The notes: a model not told the origin generated them from the sequence alone. Positions 22,300 through 34,450 are shown, counted from the first letter of the stretch. The stretch: 64,000 nucleotides of DNA from Phocoena phocoena (GCF_963924675.1 NC_089232.1:47160522-47224521); one strand, 5' to 3'. A program made the numbers and translations.

Positions 22300-24340
22300 A
22301 AAATATAGTACTGAATATTTATTAGTGTAGTATTTAAAATATAGATTTTTTTTTCCCTTAGGGTTATGTTGTGTGCTCTCACAACAGCACTGTAAGTCAG
22401 CAGTTCTGAGCTTGGACAAAACGTCAGGTTTCTCTAGGAAAGAGTTGTGCTAAGGTTAACTGTCAATGTATGCTATAAAAAGACACAGAAACAGATTGCA
22501 CACCAATGATTAAGTATGTTCGGCTGGAAGGCTTAACAAAAGGGGCTGTCCTATAGCTTCACTCTTTAACAAATAACATGTGTAATGTATACTGCTGCTT
22601 GTAAATTCTTCAATAAAAGACATGCTAACCTGAACTTCAAACTCTGTGAAATATGGTCTACACACAGAAAAAACTATCTAAATTTAGAGAGGAAAAATGA
22701 ATAGTCTTTTAATGAATCTTAGAAAGAAGGAATATGAAGGCAACCAATCACGATGACCAAAAATACACATTTATCAAAATTAGTCTTGGCACTTTGATCT
22801 CTTGATCTCTTGGGTTTATTATATTAATGAGAATATAGGGCAAGTATAAAAAAGCTCCTAACAGTCTTTATGTTTCTAAAACCAGGACAGGATTACAAAT
22901 CCTTAGGGTACATAATGGTCTCAGTTGGGTTTTATTGTATTGCCTTAGAAGAACTGATTAATTTATAGAATACGATGAGTTGTGTGTCTAATGTAGTTAC
23001 ATTCATTCAGCACCAAAGAAAAAAAATCATTCATGGGATTCATGTAATAGTTCTAATTAATCCCACCATGCTTTGGTAGATAATTTATGGGACAGTAATA
23101 GAGCCCAACAAGCTTCAATTACACATATGCAAAGTAGTCACTTAATATTTCTATTACTGATGTATTTCATTTCTTAAAGGTGAAGAGATGTTTATAAAAA
23201 AATCACATTTAAATTAAAGTAACAGATTTGTACAAAATAGTATTCATGGAAAAAAGAATCAAATGACCAGTTGGGAAGTGTAAGACTATTCTTTGGACAT
23301 GACACAGACACATTCTGAAATGCTTAAAGAAAAATATAATTGAAAGGCAGATTTTGTTTCATTGACTTTTGAAGATATGAAGGAAAGTTACAGTTTTAAA
23401 GTGTCATTCTAGATTTCTGTTTAAAAAAATGGATCAAAACAAATGCAGATTTTTTTGCTGTACTAGAATAACAAAAAGCTACATATATTTCCAGATCAGA
23501 ATTTATTGTTAATTGCCTAGCTACTTCATACAAATTATTAAAAGAAATTGAGATCATTAGCCTTCTAGTTTTCCCAGATATTCTAAAATCAGACAGTTAA
23601 TCTCACCCACACCTCTCACATGAAATCGAGGAAAAATTCAAGAACTCTTAAGCTCTCTCTTTTGTAAAAAGTGACTGTTTATGTAAATTTAGACGACAAA
23701 ATGTCAAGGGACTCTTAAGTCATTTTTTGCAGGCAGAGGTGAGAACTGTCAAAGCATTATGACACATAGTGCTGGGATATGAATGGATAAGATACAGGTA
23801 TAATTAATGCTTTGCTAATATTAAAGTGGGTTGAATATTTCTTGAATCACCTTAGCTCGCTTATCCTGGATTTCCAATAAATGGGAGTTAATGTATAATT
23901 TAAAAGTAATTCTCATTCATAAAAAAATTGCTTACAGTCTTACAACCATATTTTGTCTTCATTTCTAACTTTAGATAAAATGTTGAATTATAAAATGAAG
24001 AAAATTATACTTAAATCAAGAAAAAAGATTCTAAAAATATAAATTTCTTCAAGTTCTAGATTGTATACTGACAGATTCTATTATAGGTAATGCAGATTTT
24101 TTAAAAAGTAACTCAAGAACATATAATTATACTTTTAAATTATATTGGGTATATTATGCTGATTTAGCATGCTTTGGACAAAGCCAATAGCAGATATCTT
24201 GCCAATCAATTACTTTATTATTTTTTTGCTCAGAAATAGATAAATGCTGGAGCAATGTTCGAAAAAAATTTTTGACAGTAAAAAATAAAAGTTCCCCAGT
24301 CAAATCATACCAATTCCACAAACCTCCTAGATATAGCCAC
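22300..24340. other. Single-copy AT-rich stretch, no gene seen
   Basis: Two kilobases with no named repeat, open frame or RNA gene. A 'GGGGCCAGACTGTGGAGGATTTTG' segment just before it (about 22240) resembles L2 internal sequence but is too short to call. Confidence 0.4.
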
Positions 24341-24349
24341 CATTACTAG

Positions 24350-24445
24350 TTGGGTGTATACTTACTTACACACACTATGTATATACATACATCCGTCTGT
24401 CATCTACCTATACCTACTTACATCAATGAGTATATAGATACATAT
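24350..24445. repeat. Degenerate tetranucleotide (TAYC/ACAT-like) low-complexity tract
   Basis: Irregular ACTT/ACAT/TCTA/CCTA repeats; an imperfect, aged microsatellite. Confidence 0.6.
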
Positions 24446-24469
24446 ATGCATTTAAACTTTTTTTACTTC

Positions 24470-25400
24470 AGTGTGATTATAGTACACATACATTTTTCAG
24501 CTTGCTTTTTTCCCTTAGCAATAAGAAATAGGGAGCTCTGTCTGTAGCATTATCTTCAGATCTGCCTCCTTTTTAATAGCTGCATAATATTCCACAGAAT
24601 AAAACAGCATAACTAATTTAACTCTTTCTAATTTTAACCCTTATAAAAATGCAACAGTATTTTGTAAATTTATCTTTCCTCATATATAACAGTATTTTTC
24701 TAAAATAAATACACAGAAACAGAATTTCTGAATACATAAGTATAGTAATTTTAAAATTTTGAAAAATTTACTTTCAAAAAAAGCTGGACATTTTACAGCT
24801 CCACCAGAAGGCTATGAATGCCATTTTGCCAAATCTTGATCAACAATAGATATTATTAATCTTCTAATTTTAGTAAATCTGTTAGAAGAAATATCATAAC
24901 CTGTTTTAATTTGTATATTCTAGATTATTATAAGCTTGGAAATATTTTAGCTTGTCAACTGCATTTCTCTGAAATGTTTATACATTTTATTTGGCATTTC
25001 TGAACAGGTTATTGTGTTTTTTTGTATTATTTTTATAAACATATAAATATATTTAAACCTTTTATATTATGAATTTCACAAAAGTTATTATGTTTTACCA
25101 CTTATCTTTGAATATGGTGTCTTTTTCATAATGAATTTAAAATTTGTATGTAGCCACATCTGCCTTTCCTTTACGTATAGCTTTGAGTTTGTATTTTACT
25201 TAAAAAGTGTTTGCCAAAATAGAATTTTTAAAATATATTTCTGTATTTATTATATTTTAATAAATTTTGTTTGTGTATATATTTACTAAATTTAAAACTC
25301 GTTTTTTATAAAATTGGTCACACGCATCTAATTTATTTTCCCCAATGCATAGTGGCTTATTAGTCTAACCTTTCAACCACTGCTTAAGAATTCCATATTT
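24470..25400 (-). mobile_element. Old L1M-type LINE fragment (reverse orientation)
   Basis: 'TTTTTAATAGCTGCATAATATTCC', 'CTCCACCAGAAGGCTATGAATG', 'GTTTTAATTTGTATATTCTAG' and 'TTGGCATTTCTGAACAGGTTATTG' are the reverse complement of old L1 ORF2/3'UTR text in order. No reading frame survives. Confidence 0.7.
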
Positions 25401-25439
25401 ATTATTCATGAAATACATATATACATGGTTCCATGTACT

Positions 25440-25915
25440 TAATCATTCATCTGATTTAGCAAATACTTACTGAGTACGCACTACAGGAAATGTGGATACA
25501 GTTGTGGACAAGACAAAGAGATTCCCTCCTCTTGTGAAATTTCTTTCTCTGAGTCTGTCTATCTCTGTCTCTTTCTCACATAAACAATAAATGATATACA
25601 TGATAATTTATAACATAGTTATACATGTAGATACAGATATCACTATGATATTATCTATGAGGAAAATGAGGAAAGAGTTTCAGTCATACTGGAGGCAGGA
25701 AAGAGTGGAGAAAAATCACTATTTTATATTAGTTAGTCATTAAACCGTCTATAAGGAATGACATTTGAGGTGAAACAGAAATGAAGGAGGAAATGAGCCA
25801 TACAAATTTTGGTAAGGGAATTTAAGAGAAAGGAAACAGCACATGAAAAGGCTCCGAGTCAGGGGACCATGTACATTAACAATACAGAGTTTAGAAAGGC
25901 TGCAGTGAATTAACA
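25440..25915 (-). mobile_element. L2 LINE fragment (reverse orientation), interrupted by the 26-kb L1
   Basis: 'AATCATTCATCTGATTTAGCAAATAC' through 'GGACAAGACAAAGAGATTCCC' and later 'GAATGACATTTGAGGTGAAACAG' and 'GGAAACAGCACATGAAAAGGC' follow the L2 reverse complement closely. The match stops near 25915, where L1 ORF1 sequence begins. Confidence 0.75.
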
Positions 25916-25927
25916 ACATTAAATGCA

Positions 25928-26424
25928 ACAACAATCGCATTTTAGGGGTCCCAGAAGAGGAAGAGAGAGAGAAAGGACCCGAGAAAATATTTGAAGAGAT
26001 TATAGTTGAAAACTTCCCTAACATGGGAAAGGAAATAGTGACCCAAGTCCAGGAAGTGCAGAGAGTCCCATACAGGATAAATCCAAGGAAAAACATGCTG
26101 AGACACATAGTAATCAAACAGGCAAAAAAATTGAGACAAAGAAAAGTTATTGAAAGCAGCAAGGGAAAAATAACAAATAATATACAAGGGAACTCCCAAA
26201 GATTAACAGCTGATTTCCAAGCAGAAACTCTACAAGCCAGAAAGGAGTAGAATAACATATTTAAAGTGATGAAAGGGAAGAACCTACAACGAAGATTACT
26301 CTACCCAGCAAGGATCTCATTCAGATTGGATGGAGAAATCAAAAGCTTTACAGACAAGCAAAAGCTAAGAGAATTCAGCACCACCAAACCAGCTATACAA
26401 CAAATGCTAAAGGAACTTCTCTAA
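25928..26424 (+). pseudogene. L1 ORF1 C-terminal half, nonsense-mutated
   Basis: ORF1 encodes the RNA-binding chaperone that coats L1 RNA. This copy begins at an 'ILGVPEEEER' motif and keeps the RRM and C-terminal domain words: 'EEIIVENFPNMGKEI', 'RLTADFQAETLQARKE' and 'RISFRLDGEIKSFTDKQKLR'. The frame is continuous from 25928 to the natural end TAA at 26422-26424, except for a TAG at 26248-26250, where L1 ORF1 normally has a tryptophan codon. The coiled-coil N-terminus is absent because of truncation. No promoter or native start remains, so it is not expressible as such. Confidence 0.88.
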
Positions 26425-27319
26425 GTGGGAAACACAAGAGAAGAAAAAGACCTACAAAAACAAACCCAAAACAATTAAGAAAATGGTCATAGGAACATAC
26501 ATAGCGATAATTACCTTAAATGTGAATGGATTAAACCAACCAAAAGACACAGGCTTGCTGAAGGGATACAAAAATAAGACACATCTATATGCTGTCTACA
26601 AGAGATCCACTTCAGATCTAGGGACACATATAGACTGAAAGTGAGGGGATGGAAAAAGATATTCCATGCAAATGGAAATCAAAAGAAAGCTGGAGTAGCA
26701 ATACTCATATCAGATAAAATAGACTTTAAAATAAAAAATGTTACAAGAGACAAAGAAGGACACTACATAATGATCAACGGATCTATCCAAGAAGAAGATA
26801 TAACAATTCTAAATATATATTCACCCAACATAGGATCACCTGAATATATAAGGCAACTGCTAACAGCTCTAAAAGAGGAAATCAACAGTAACACAATAAT
26901 AGTGGGGGACTTTAACACCTCACTTACACCAATGGACAGATCATCCAAAGAGAAAAATTAATAAGGAAAAACAAGCTTTAAATGACACAATAGACCAGAT
27001 AGATTTAATTGATATTTATAGGACATTCCACCCAAAAACATCAGATTACACTTTATTCTGAAGTGAGCATGGAACAGTCTCCAGGATATATCACATCTTG
27101 GGTCACAAATCCAGCCTCAGTAAATTTAAGAAAATTGAAATCATATCAAGCATCTTTTCTGACCACAACGCTATGAGATTAGAAATCAATTAGAGGGGAA
27201 AAAAACGTAAAAACACAAACACATGGAGGCTAAACAATACGTTACTAAATAACAAAGAGATCACTGAAGAAATCAAAGAGGAAATCAAAAAGTAGCTACA
27301 GACAAATGACGGTGAAAAC

Positions 27320-29011
27320 ATGACGATCCAAAACCTATGGGATGCAGCAAAAGCAGTTCTAACAGGAAAGTTTACAGCTATACAAGCCTACCTCAAGAAA
27401 CAAGAAAAATCTCAAATAAACAATTTAACCTTACACCTAAAGGAACTAGAGAAAGAAGAACAAACAAAACGCAAAGTTAGCAGAAGGAAAGAAATCATAA
27501 GGATCAGAGCAGAAATAAATGAAATACAAACAAAGAAAACAATAGAAAAGATCAATAAAACTAAAACCTGGTTCTTTGAGAAGATAAACATAACTGATAA
27601 TCCATTAGCCAGACTCATCAAGAAAAAGAGAGAGAGGACTCAAATCAATAAAATTAGAAATGAAAAAGGACAAGTTACAACAGACACCACAGAAATACAA
27701 AGCATCCTAAGACACTGCTACAAGCAACTCAATGCCAATAAAATGGACAACCTGGAAGAAATGGACAAATTCTTAGAAAGGTATAACCTTCTAAGACTGA
27801 ACCAGGAAGAAATAGAAAATATGAACAGACCAATCACAAGTAATGAAATTGAAACTGTGATTAAAAATCTTCCAACAAACAAAAGTCCAGGACCAGAGGG
27901 CGTCACAGGTGAATTCTATCAAACACTTAGAGAAGAGCTAACACCCATCCTTCTCAAACTCTTCCAAAAAATTGCAGAGGAAGGAAAACTCCCAAACTCA
28001 TTCTATGAGTCCACCATCACCCTGATACAAAAACCAGAGAAACATACTACAGAAAAAGAAAATTACATACCAGTATCACTGATGAATACAGATGCAAAAA
28101 TCCTCAACAGAATACTAGCAAACAGGATCCAACAACACATTAAAAGGATCATACATCATGATCAAGTGGGATTTATCCCAGGGATGCAAGGAACCTTCCA
28201 TATACGCAAATCAATCAATGTGATAGACCATATAAACAAGTTGAAGAAGAAAAACCATATGATCATCTCCATAGATGTCGAAAAAGCTTTTGCCAATATT
28301 CAACACCCATTTATGATAAAAACTCTCCAGAAAGTGGGCACAGAGGGAACCTACCTCAACATAATAAAGGCCATATACAACAAACCCACAGCAAACATCA
28401 TTCACAATGGTGAAAAACTGAAAGCATACCCTCTAAGATCAGGAACAAGACAAGGATGTCCAGTCTCACCACTATTGTTCAACATACTTTTGGAAGTCCT
28501 AGCCATGGGATTCAGAGAAGAAAAAGAAATAAATGGAATACAAATTGGAAAAGAAGAAGTAAAACTGTCACTTTTTACAGATGATATGATACTATACATA
28601 GAGATTCCAAAAGATGCCACCAGAAAAATACTAGAGCTAATCAATGAATTTGGTAAAGTAGCAGGATACAATATTAATGCACAGAAATCTCTTGCATTCC
28701 TATATACTAATGATGAAAAATCCAAAAGAGAAATTAAGGAAACACTCCCATTTACTATTGCAACAAAAAGAATAAAATACCTAGAAATAAACCTACCTAG
28801 GGAGACAAAAGACCTGTATGCAGAAAACCATAAGCCACTGATGAAAGAAATTAAATATGATACCAACAGATGGAGAGGTATACCATGTTCTTGTATTGGA
28901 AGAATCAATATTGTGAAAATGACTATACCACCCAAAGCAATCTACAGATTCAATGCAATCCCTATCAAATTACCAATGGCATTTTTTAAAGAACTAAAAC
29001 AAAAATCTTAA
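27320..29011 (+). pseudogene. L1 ORF2 reverse transcriptase domain, 563-codon open remnant
   Basis: The longest open frame in the window. Its first Met is not a native start: a TAG lies 24 bases upstream in the same frame. Residues ~1-160 are the Lys/Glu-rich linker. The RT fold follows: '[20 protein letters not shown]' near residue 250, '[11 protein letters not shown]' near 280, motif A 'SIDVEKAF' with Asp319, motif B '[14 protein letters not shown]' from residue 375, and the catalytic box Phe-Thr-Asp-Asp at 419-422 (Asp421 and Asp422; L1 normally has Ala at 420). The frame ends with 'FFKELKQKS' at 29011, where a single-base loss disturbs the sequence normally continuing into the thumb. The catalytic aspartates are kept. 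Confidence 0.92.
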
Positions 29012-29479
29012 AATTTGTATGGAGACACAAAAGACCCTGAATAGCCAAAGCACTCTTGAGAAAGAAAAACAGAGATGGAGGAATCAGGCACCTGGACTTC
29101 AGACTATTCTACAAAGCTACAGTAATCAAGACAATATGGTACTGGCACAAAAACAGAGATATAGATCAAAGGAACAAGATAGAAAGCCCAGAGATAAACC
29201 CATGCACCTATGGTCAACTAATCTCTGACTAAGGAGGCAAGGATATACAATGGAGAAAAGATAGTCTCTTCAATAAGTGGTACTGGGAAAACTGGACAGC
29301 TACATGCAAAAGAATGAAATTAGAACACTCCCTAACACCATACACAAAAATAAACTCAAAATGGATTAGAGATATAAATGTAAGACCGGACACTATAGAA
29401 CTCTTTAGAGGGAAACATAGGAAGAACACTCTTTGACATAAATCACAGCAAGATCTTTTTTGATCCACCTCGTAGAGTA

Positions 29480-29695
29480 ATGGAAATAAAAACAAAAATA
29501 AACAAATGGGGCCTAATGAAACTTCAAAGCTTTTGCACAGCTAAGGAAACCATAAATAAGACGAAAACACAACCCTCAGAATGGAACAAAATATTTGCAA
29601 ATGAATCAACAGACAGAGGATTAATCTCCAAAATATATAAACAGCTCATGCAGCTCAATATTAAAAAAACAAACAACCCAATCCAAAAATGGTAA
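29480..29695 (+). pseudogene. L1 ORF2 post-RT fragment
   Basis: Open piece reading '[22 protein letters not shown]' and '[25 protein letters not shown]', the ORF2 region after the RT thumb. It continues the 26-30.5 kb L1 and ends at a TAA where the family normally reads on. Confidence 0.85.
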
Positions 29696-29954
29696 GAAGA
29701 CCTAAATAGACATTTCTCCAAAGAAGACATACAGATGGCCAAGAAGCACATGAAAAGCTGCTGAACATCACTAATTATTAGAGAAATGCAAATCAAATCT
29801 ACACTGAGGTATCACCTCACACCCATCAGAATGGGCATCATCAGAAAACCTACAAAAAACAAATGCTGGAGAGGGTGTGGAGAAAAGGGAACCCTCTTGC
29901 ACTGTTGGTAGGAATGTTAATTGATGCAGCCACTATGGAGAACAGTATGGAGGT

Positions 29955-30389
29955 TTGTTAAAAAAACTGAAAATAGAATTACCATATGACCCAGGAATCC
30001 CACTATTGGGCATATACCCAGAGAAAACCATAATTCAAAAAGACACATGCACCCCAATGTTCACTGCAGCACTATTTACAATAGACATGTCATGGAAGCA
30101 ACCGAAATTCCCATCTACAGATGAATGGATATGGTATATATATACAATGGAAAATTACTCAGCCATAAAAAGGAACAAAATTGGGTTATTTGTTCAGACA
30201 TGGATGGATCTAGAGACTGTCATACAGAATGAAGTAAGTCAGAAAGAGAAAAACGAATATCATATATTAACACATATATGTGGAACCTCGAAAAATGGTA
30301 CAGATGAACTGGTCTGTAGGGCAGAAATTGAGATGCAGATGTTGAGAACAAACATATGGACACCAAGGGGGAAAGCAGCAGGGGTGTAG
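29955..30389 (+). pseudogene. L1 ORF2 C-terminal fragment
   Basis: Final 144 codons of ORF2: 'KIELPYDPGIPLLGIYPEKT', 'KDTCTPMFTAALFTI', 'WYIYTMENYSAIKRNKIGLF' and an end 'TPRGKAAGV'. It is in a different frame from the preceding piece. A short deletion removes residues just before 'WYIYTMENYS'. The end agrees with the cetartiodactyl L1 C-terminus. Confidence 0.88.
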
Positions 30390-30504
30390 CCGTGGTGGTG
30401 TGATAAATTGGGTGATTGGGATTGACATGTATACACTGATGTGTATAAAATTGATGACTAATAAGAACCTGCTGTATAAAACAATAAATAAAATTTAAAA
30501 AAAG

Positions 30505-32280
30505 AAGTAGCATTAACACAATGTGTTGCACTTAGAAATCACTCCATTAATGTACAATATGATAACTATGTCATGAAATGTCTTCGATATTTTTGCAATG
30601 TCAAAATATTTTCTATTCTCTCAACAACTCAATCTGGTAAGTATAAACACCATATTCATTTAATTAACTTGCCTTATTTTTAATTTCCAATATACGGTCT
30701 ATTTTGCAATAGTACCTGTTGTGACCTACAATTATTGGTTGCCAAATTATTTCTAAAACTATTATAACGCCCTTTTGAGTAGCAGAGTCTATACATATAC
30801 CTTATCTTGCCTGGTGCATGTTGCTTTTTAAGTAGGAGCATACAAACATAAAAACAAATTCAATCTTAGGGCTGTACTGACTTCTTCAGGCAGATGGCTA
30901 ATAACATAAACCATTTGCTGTTCTGCTTTAAGTCAACCAGCCCTTCCAATATTATCTTGAACTTACCACTTTAGTTTTATTAGAAGAAAAAATGGCACAG
31001 ACAGGAATGGCTTTATTCTGAAAGCAATTAATGCAACTGAGTGCTACCAGAATTGTTCAATTTAAACTAACCGGGAAGTTCAGTTGACACCTTTGCAAAT
31101 CTCAAATAATTTGTTAGTCTCTGCATAATTAAGTCACCTGTTAGTCAGTCATTGATATTCAGAGAACTTTCTGAACATGATGGGGTCTTACAGAAGCATA
31201 TGTGCTTCCTGTCCTTGAAAACATTTCCAGTTGTTGAGGAAACAAGACCAGACATATTTTTTATTAGACATAAGGGGAGAATAAATAGTGGATAAATAGT
31301 GTCTCACTAGGAAAAGAAAAAAAAAAAAAAACTAAACTAAATTTAAGAGGCCAGAGGAGAAAGAATGAAGAAGAAGGATAAATTAATGATTAGAGTTTGA
31401 CAGAAATATTTGAGAATAGTTTCAACACTGATTTAAGAGCAAATAGATGGAAACAAGGAAAGGGAGTGAATAAAAATAAAAAAGAAGAAAGAAATGAAAA
31501 ATATGCATAGATGAAAAGACAAAGTATTGACTTCAGTTACTCAAACCAACCATCCCCCTGAAAACAATGAAAAATGTTAGCATGTGTCTGTGTATGTGTG
31601 TGTGTTATCTTGCAAAATGACCTCAATCCTTCAGTTTTCCTTACATCCACAACTTTGCACATAGCTTTGTATTTTCCTTCATTAAGACATAGGTTCTATG
31701 TCCCTGTCTCTTCAATCAGGGATGTTTGTAAGATTTGCTTTGGCAACAGAATGCCACAGAAGTGATAGGAAATACTGAAAATACTGGGGAAATGAATGAA
31801 TGACAGGACAATTGTTTCAAGAAATTTGAATCCAGAGAAGCAGATTGACTATAAAAACACAAAGTTTACTTTTATTTTGATGATATTTGTTGATATTGCC
31901 ACTTCAGTTTTAGTATTATAATAATATGCCAGGAGCACATACATTATGGCCCAAAACCCAGGGAACAAGAATCATATAATATACTCTCCACCTTAACTGA
32001 AGAGCCCAAATATCTACAACCTCAGGGTAAGTCTAAGAGTAAACTAGACCTAAAACTGTAACCCTCCCACTCCCCAAACTCAAGGTATTACAGAAAAAGA
32101 TATCCAGCCTAACCTCATGCATTGATGCATGGCAGGTATGGATAGCTTAGGCAAGTTTAGACTTTTTCAGCTGAAAACTTGATTGACTGGGAACACCTGT
32201 AGATACCTGTCAACACTAACACAAAGTACCTCTACAGGAAAGCACATTCATTCTAAGACTTTAAAAACATCTATACATAG
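30505..32280. other. Single-copy AT-rich stretch
   Basis: No gene. It contains an A-run at 31315-31330 and a short GT tract at 31582-31605. The frame at 31574-31765 is driven by that tract. No named repeat. Confidence 0.45.
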
Positions 32281-33433
32281 CTTCTAAAGGGTAATGTATA
32301 GCAAATAATACAAAAAATATATAAAAAAGAAGGAAAAGTGAGGCAAAGTGAGTAAGAACAGCAAATACAAGAGACAGTATAAATAGTCACATGTATCTCA
32401 GATACTATAATTAGTCAATATGGTTTATGCTTAATATCTTTAAAGAAATAAATGATAAGACTGAAAATAACTGTAAGGAATAGGTAAATATAAAATGTGA
32501 CATATGAGAGTACTAAAAGGACCAAATAAATCTTCTAAAAATAGAAAATAAAATAACCAAAATTTAAACATCAACACAATGTATTTGGCAGCACACTGGA
32601 CAAAACAGAAAAGAGAATAATGAATTGGAAAATAAATCAGAAAAAAATAATCCAGAATATAGAGCAGAGAGATAAAAAGAAAAATACAGAAGAGTGTATA
32701 TGAAATGTAAAGTGTATAATGAGAATATGTTGGATTGATGACTCAGAGGATTAGGGGTGGGGGAGATGTAAAGGCTATATTTAAAAATATAATGGCAAAA
32801 TCTTTTCCATTACTGATGGAAAAAAATCCACAAATTATAGCTTCCCAGAGAATCCCAAGGATGATGAAGAAGAAGGAGGAAGAGGAAAGAAAAGAATAAA
32901 AAAAACAGGGAGGGAAGACAAGGAAGGAGGGACAACATCCATGTATTTATGAAACTGGAAAAACATTAAGGAAAATAAAATGTCCTAAAATCAGTGAAAT
33001 AACAAATTTGAAGAGAATGGCAGCTAGACCCAAAGTGTTCTTCATAATAGCAACCTACAAAGCTAAAGGTAGAATGAAATCTCACTGAGCTGAAAAGAAA
33101 ATAGTGGCCAACTTACAATTCTATACTCTGGAAAGTTTTCAAGCGTGAGTGAAAAAAATAAACATATTTTCAAGAAAAAATGTTCATTACCAACAGATAT
33201 TCATTAAGCAAAATCCTAAAAATACTACTCAATGAAAAGTCTGAAATGAAAAAAAGGAAAGAAAATTGTAAAAATGTTAACAATAGTAAATAAAAATATT
33301 CTGTATAAAATAGTAATAATCATGTATTATTTTCAAAAATCAAGATTAGATATAAATGAATAAAATATTGGTTAAGAGTGGGGTAGTCGGAAATGAAATG
33401 TTATAAAGTACTTTTAATTTAAGAAAAGAGATA
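32280..33433 (+). mobile_element. Old L1/HAL1-like fragment, ORF1 region
   Basis: A-rich sequence with ORF1-like landmarks: 'AAATCCACAAATTATAGCTTCCCAGAG', 'CTTACAATTCTATACTCTGG' and 'CTTTTCATTGAG'-complement wording at 33220. These fit the end of ORF1 in old L1M/HAL1 elements. Highly decayed, with a purine-only tract at 32866-32900. A SINE inserted at 33434 splits it from the downstream portion. Confidence 0.55.
33421..33433. repeat. Target site duplication of the 33.4-kb SINE
   Basis: AAGAAAAGAGATA, repeated exactly at 33650-33662 after the A-tail. The first A on the right could equally belong to the tail, so the certain length is 12-13 bp. Confidence 0.95.
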
Positions 33434-33649
33434 GGGGCTTCCCTGGTGGCGCAGGGGTTGAGAGTCCGCCTGCCGATGCGGGCGACACGGGTTCGTGCCC
33501 TGGTCCGGGAGGATCCCGCATGCCGCGGAGCGGCTGGGCCCGTGAGCCATGGCCGCTGAGCCTGCGTGTCCGGAGCCTGTGCTCCACAATGGGAGAGACC
33601 ACAGCAGTGAGAGGCCCGCGAACCATAAAAAAAAAAAAAAAAAAAAAAA
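33434..33649 (+). mobile_element. tRNA-derived SINE (cetacean CHR type), well preserved
   Basis: Head GGGGCTTCCCTGGTGGCGCA, Pol III A-box region, B-box-like GGGTTCGTGCCC at 33489-33500, then the family body 'GGAGCGGCTGGGCCCGTGAG' and an A-tail of about 24. It is flanked by a 13-bp direct repeat, AAGAAAAGAGATA, at 33421-33433 and 33650-33662. This is one of the two least diverged SINEs here, so among the most recent insertions. The three overlapping minus-strand frames at 33346-33849 are the usual artefact of reading this SINE backwards and are not genes. Confidence 0.97.
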
Positions 33650-33662
33650 AAGAAAAGAGATA

Positions 33663-34450
33663 AAAGATGTACTAACTTTGAGGTTTGACAAAGTAAGAAT
33701 GATGGTGTAATTTCTAGATAAAGACTAAGAGACAGAATAGAATTTATAGCTTTTAACACCATGGGAAAAAAATGAAATAATAAAAAATACCTATTAATTA
33801 AAAAAAAAGGATAAAGAAAAACAATTAGTGCAACAAATACATAGAACAAAATAAAATTTTAGATTTAAACTCCAAAATATATTTATGTTAAATGAAAAAA
33901 GAAAAAGGTTACAGTTAAAGATTAAGAAATTGGAGTAAATAAGTTCAACCATATGCTGTTGTGGAACACATGAAAAACATAAAGACACAGAAGAGTTGAA
34001 ATAGAAGAATGGAAAAAATATAGTAAAAAATTGTAAAAATTCATGTGTCTATATTAATATTGACAAGTTAGATTTTGACAATGCATGACAAACATTACTA
34101 CAAATAAATTGATTTCATAATGACAAAGTTTATAAGGAGAATATATCATTTTGAATTCTCCAGAAACTAATAACATACACTCAAAAATTTAAAGCAAAAG
34201 TTTATAGTAAAAATGAAAATACTATAAAACTACAAACATTATAGGAGATTTTTATACATTTCTCTAGATAGTTAATAGAAAACAAACAGTGAATAAGAAA
34301 ATATAAAATTAACAACCCAATTAACAAGCATGACCTAATGGAATACATTGAATAGTATATCCGACTACTGCAATATACCCATTCTTTTTAGTCAGAAACA
34401 CTTATAGAAATTGATCATATACTAATTCATAAATAAGTGAAATTTAGCAA
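33663..34450 (+). mobile_element. Old L1 fragment, continuation into ORF2 endonuclease region
   Basis: After the SINE, A-rich sequence continues in L1 order. It keeps faint ORF2 endonuclease wording, such as 'ACAATGCATGACAAACATTAC' neighbours and 'ATTATAGGAGATTTTTATACATT', which sits where the Gly-Asp-Phe motif would be. It is the same element as 32280-33433, with no usable frame left. Confidence 0.5.

Larger units (their letters stand above)
26483..30389 (+). pseudogene. L1 ORF2 (endonuclease-reverse transcriptase), multiply disrupted
   Basis: The family ORF2 start ATG is at 26483, followed by 'TLNVNGLN', the endonuclease Asn motif. The endonuclease continues in another frame with a 'CLQEIHFRSRDTYRLK' motif (catalytic Glu codon at 26602-26604; the usual Thr is Ile), 'VGDFNT' (Asp codon 26908-26910) and a 'FSDHNAM' Asp-His (27161-27166). 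So the active-site positions are present but scattered over frames. In-frame stops include TGA near 27060 and TAG at 27293-27295. There is a frameshift before 26596, one near 26955, one at about 29005, and at least one more before 29955. The C-terminal part ends with 'TPRGKAAGV' and TAG at 30387-30389. Confidence 0.9.
25928..30500 (+). mobile_element. LINE-1, cetartiodactyl type, the largest and best-preserved copy, 5'-truncated
   Basis: About 4.6 kb. It starts inside ORF1 (near 25928), then the ORF1 C-terminal domain to a stop at 26422-26424, a short spacer, ORF2 from ATG 26483, a short 3'UTR and a polyadenylation signal ('AATAAATAAA' near 30483) with an A-rich end at about 30500. The 5'UTR, promoter and ORF1 N-terminal coiled coil are missing, the usual result of incomplete reverse transcription. 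It is the least decayed L1 here: one 563-codon piece stays open. It cannot move, since both ORFs carry stops and ORF2 also has frameshifts. I could not confirm a target duplication. Confidence 0.93.

Noticed and set aside
25749..26258. A 169-codon minus-strand frame with hydrophobic stretches resembling a membrane protein
   Set aside because: It is the antisense of L1 ORF1 and adjacent L2; antisense of A-rich coding DNA is T-rich and looks hydrophobic.
28402..28935. A 177-codon minus-strand frame with apparent membrane segments
   Set aside because: Exact antisense of the L1 reverse transcriptase; no independent evidence.
33434..33520. Functional tRNA gene at the SINE heads
   Set aside because: The A- and B-box-like sequences belong to tRNA-derived SINEs; no complete cloverleaf or terminator arrangement is present, and target duplications show they are retroposed.
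33346..33849. A 167-codon minus-strand frame, with two overlapping frames, around the 33.4-kb SINE
   Set aside because: It is the tRNA-derived SINE read backwards; the T-run from the A-tail gives poly-Phe, and the same text recurs at 53.1 and 54.7 kb.
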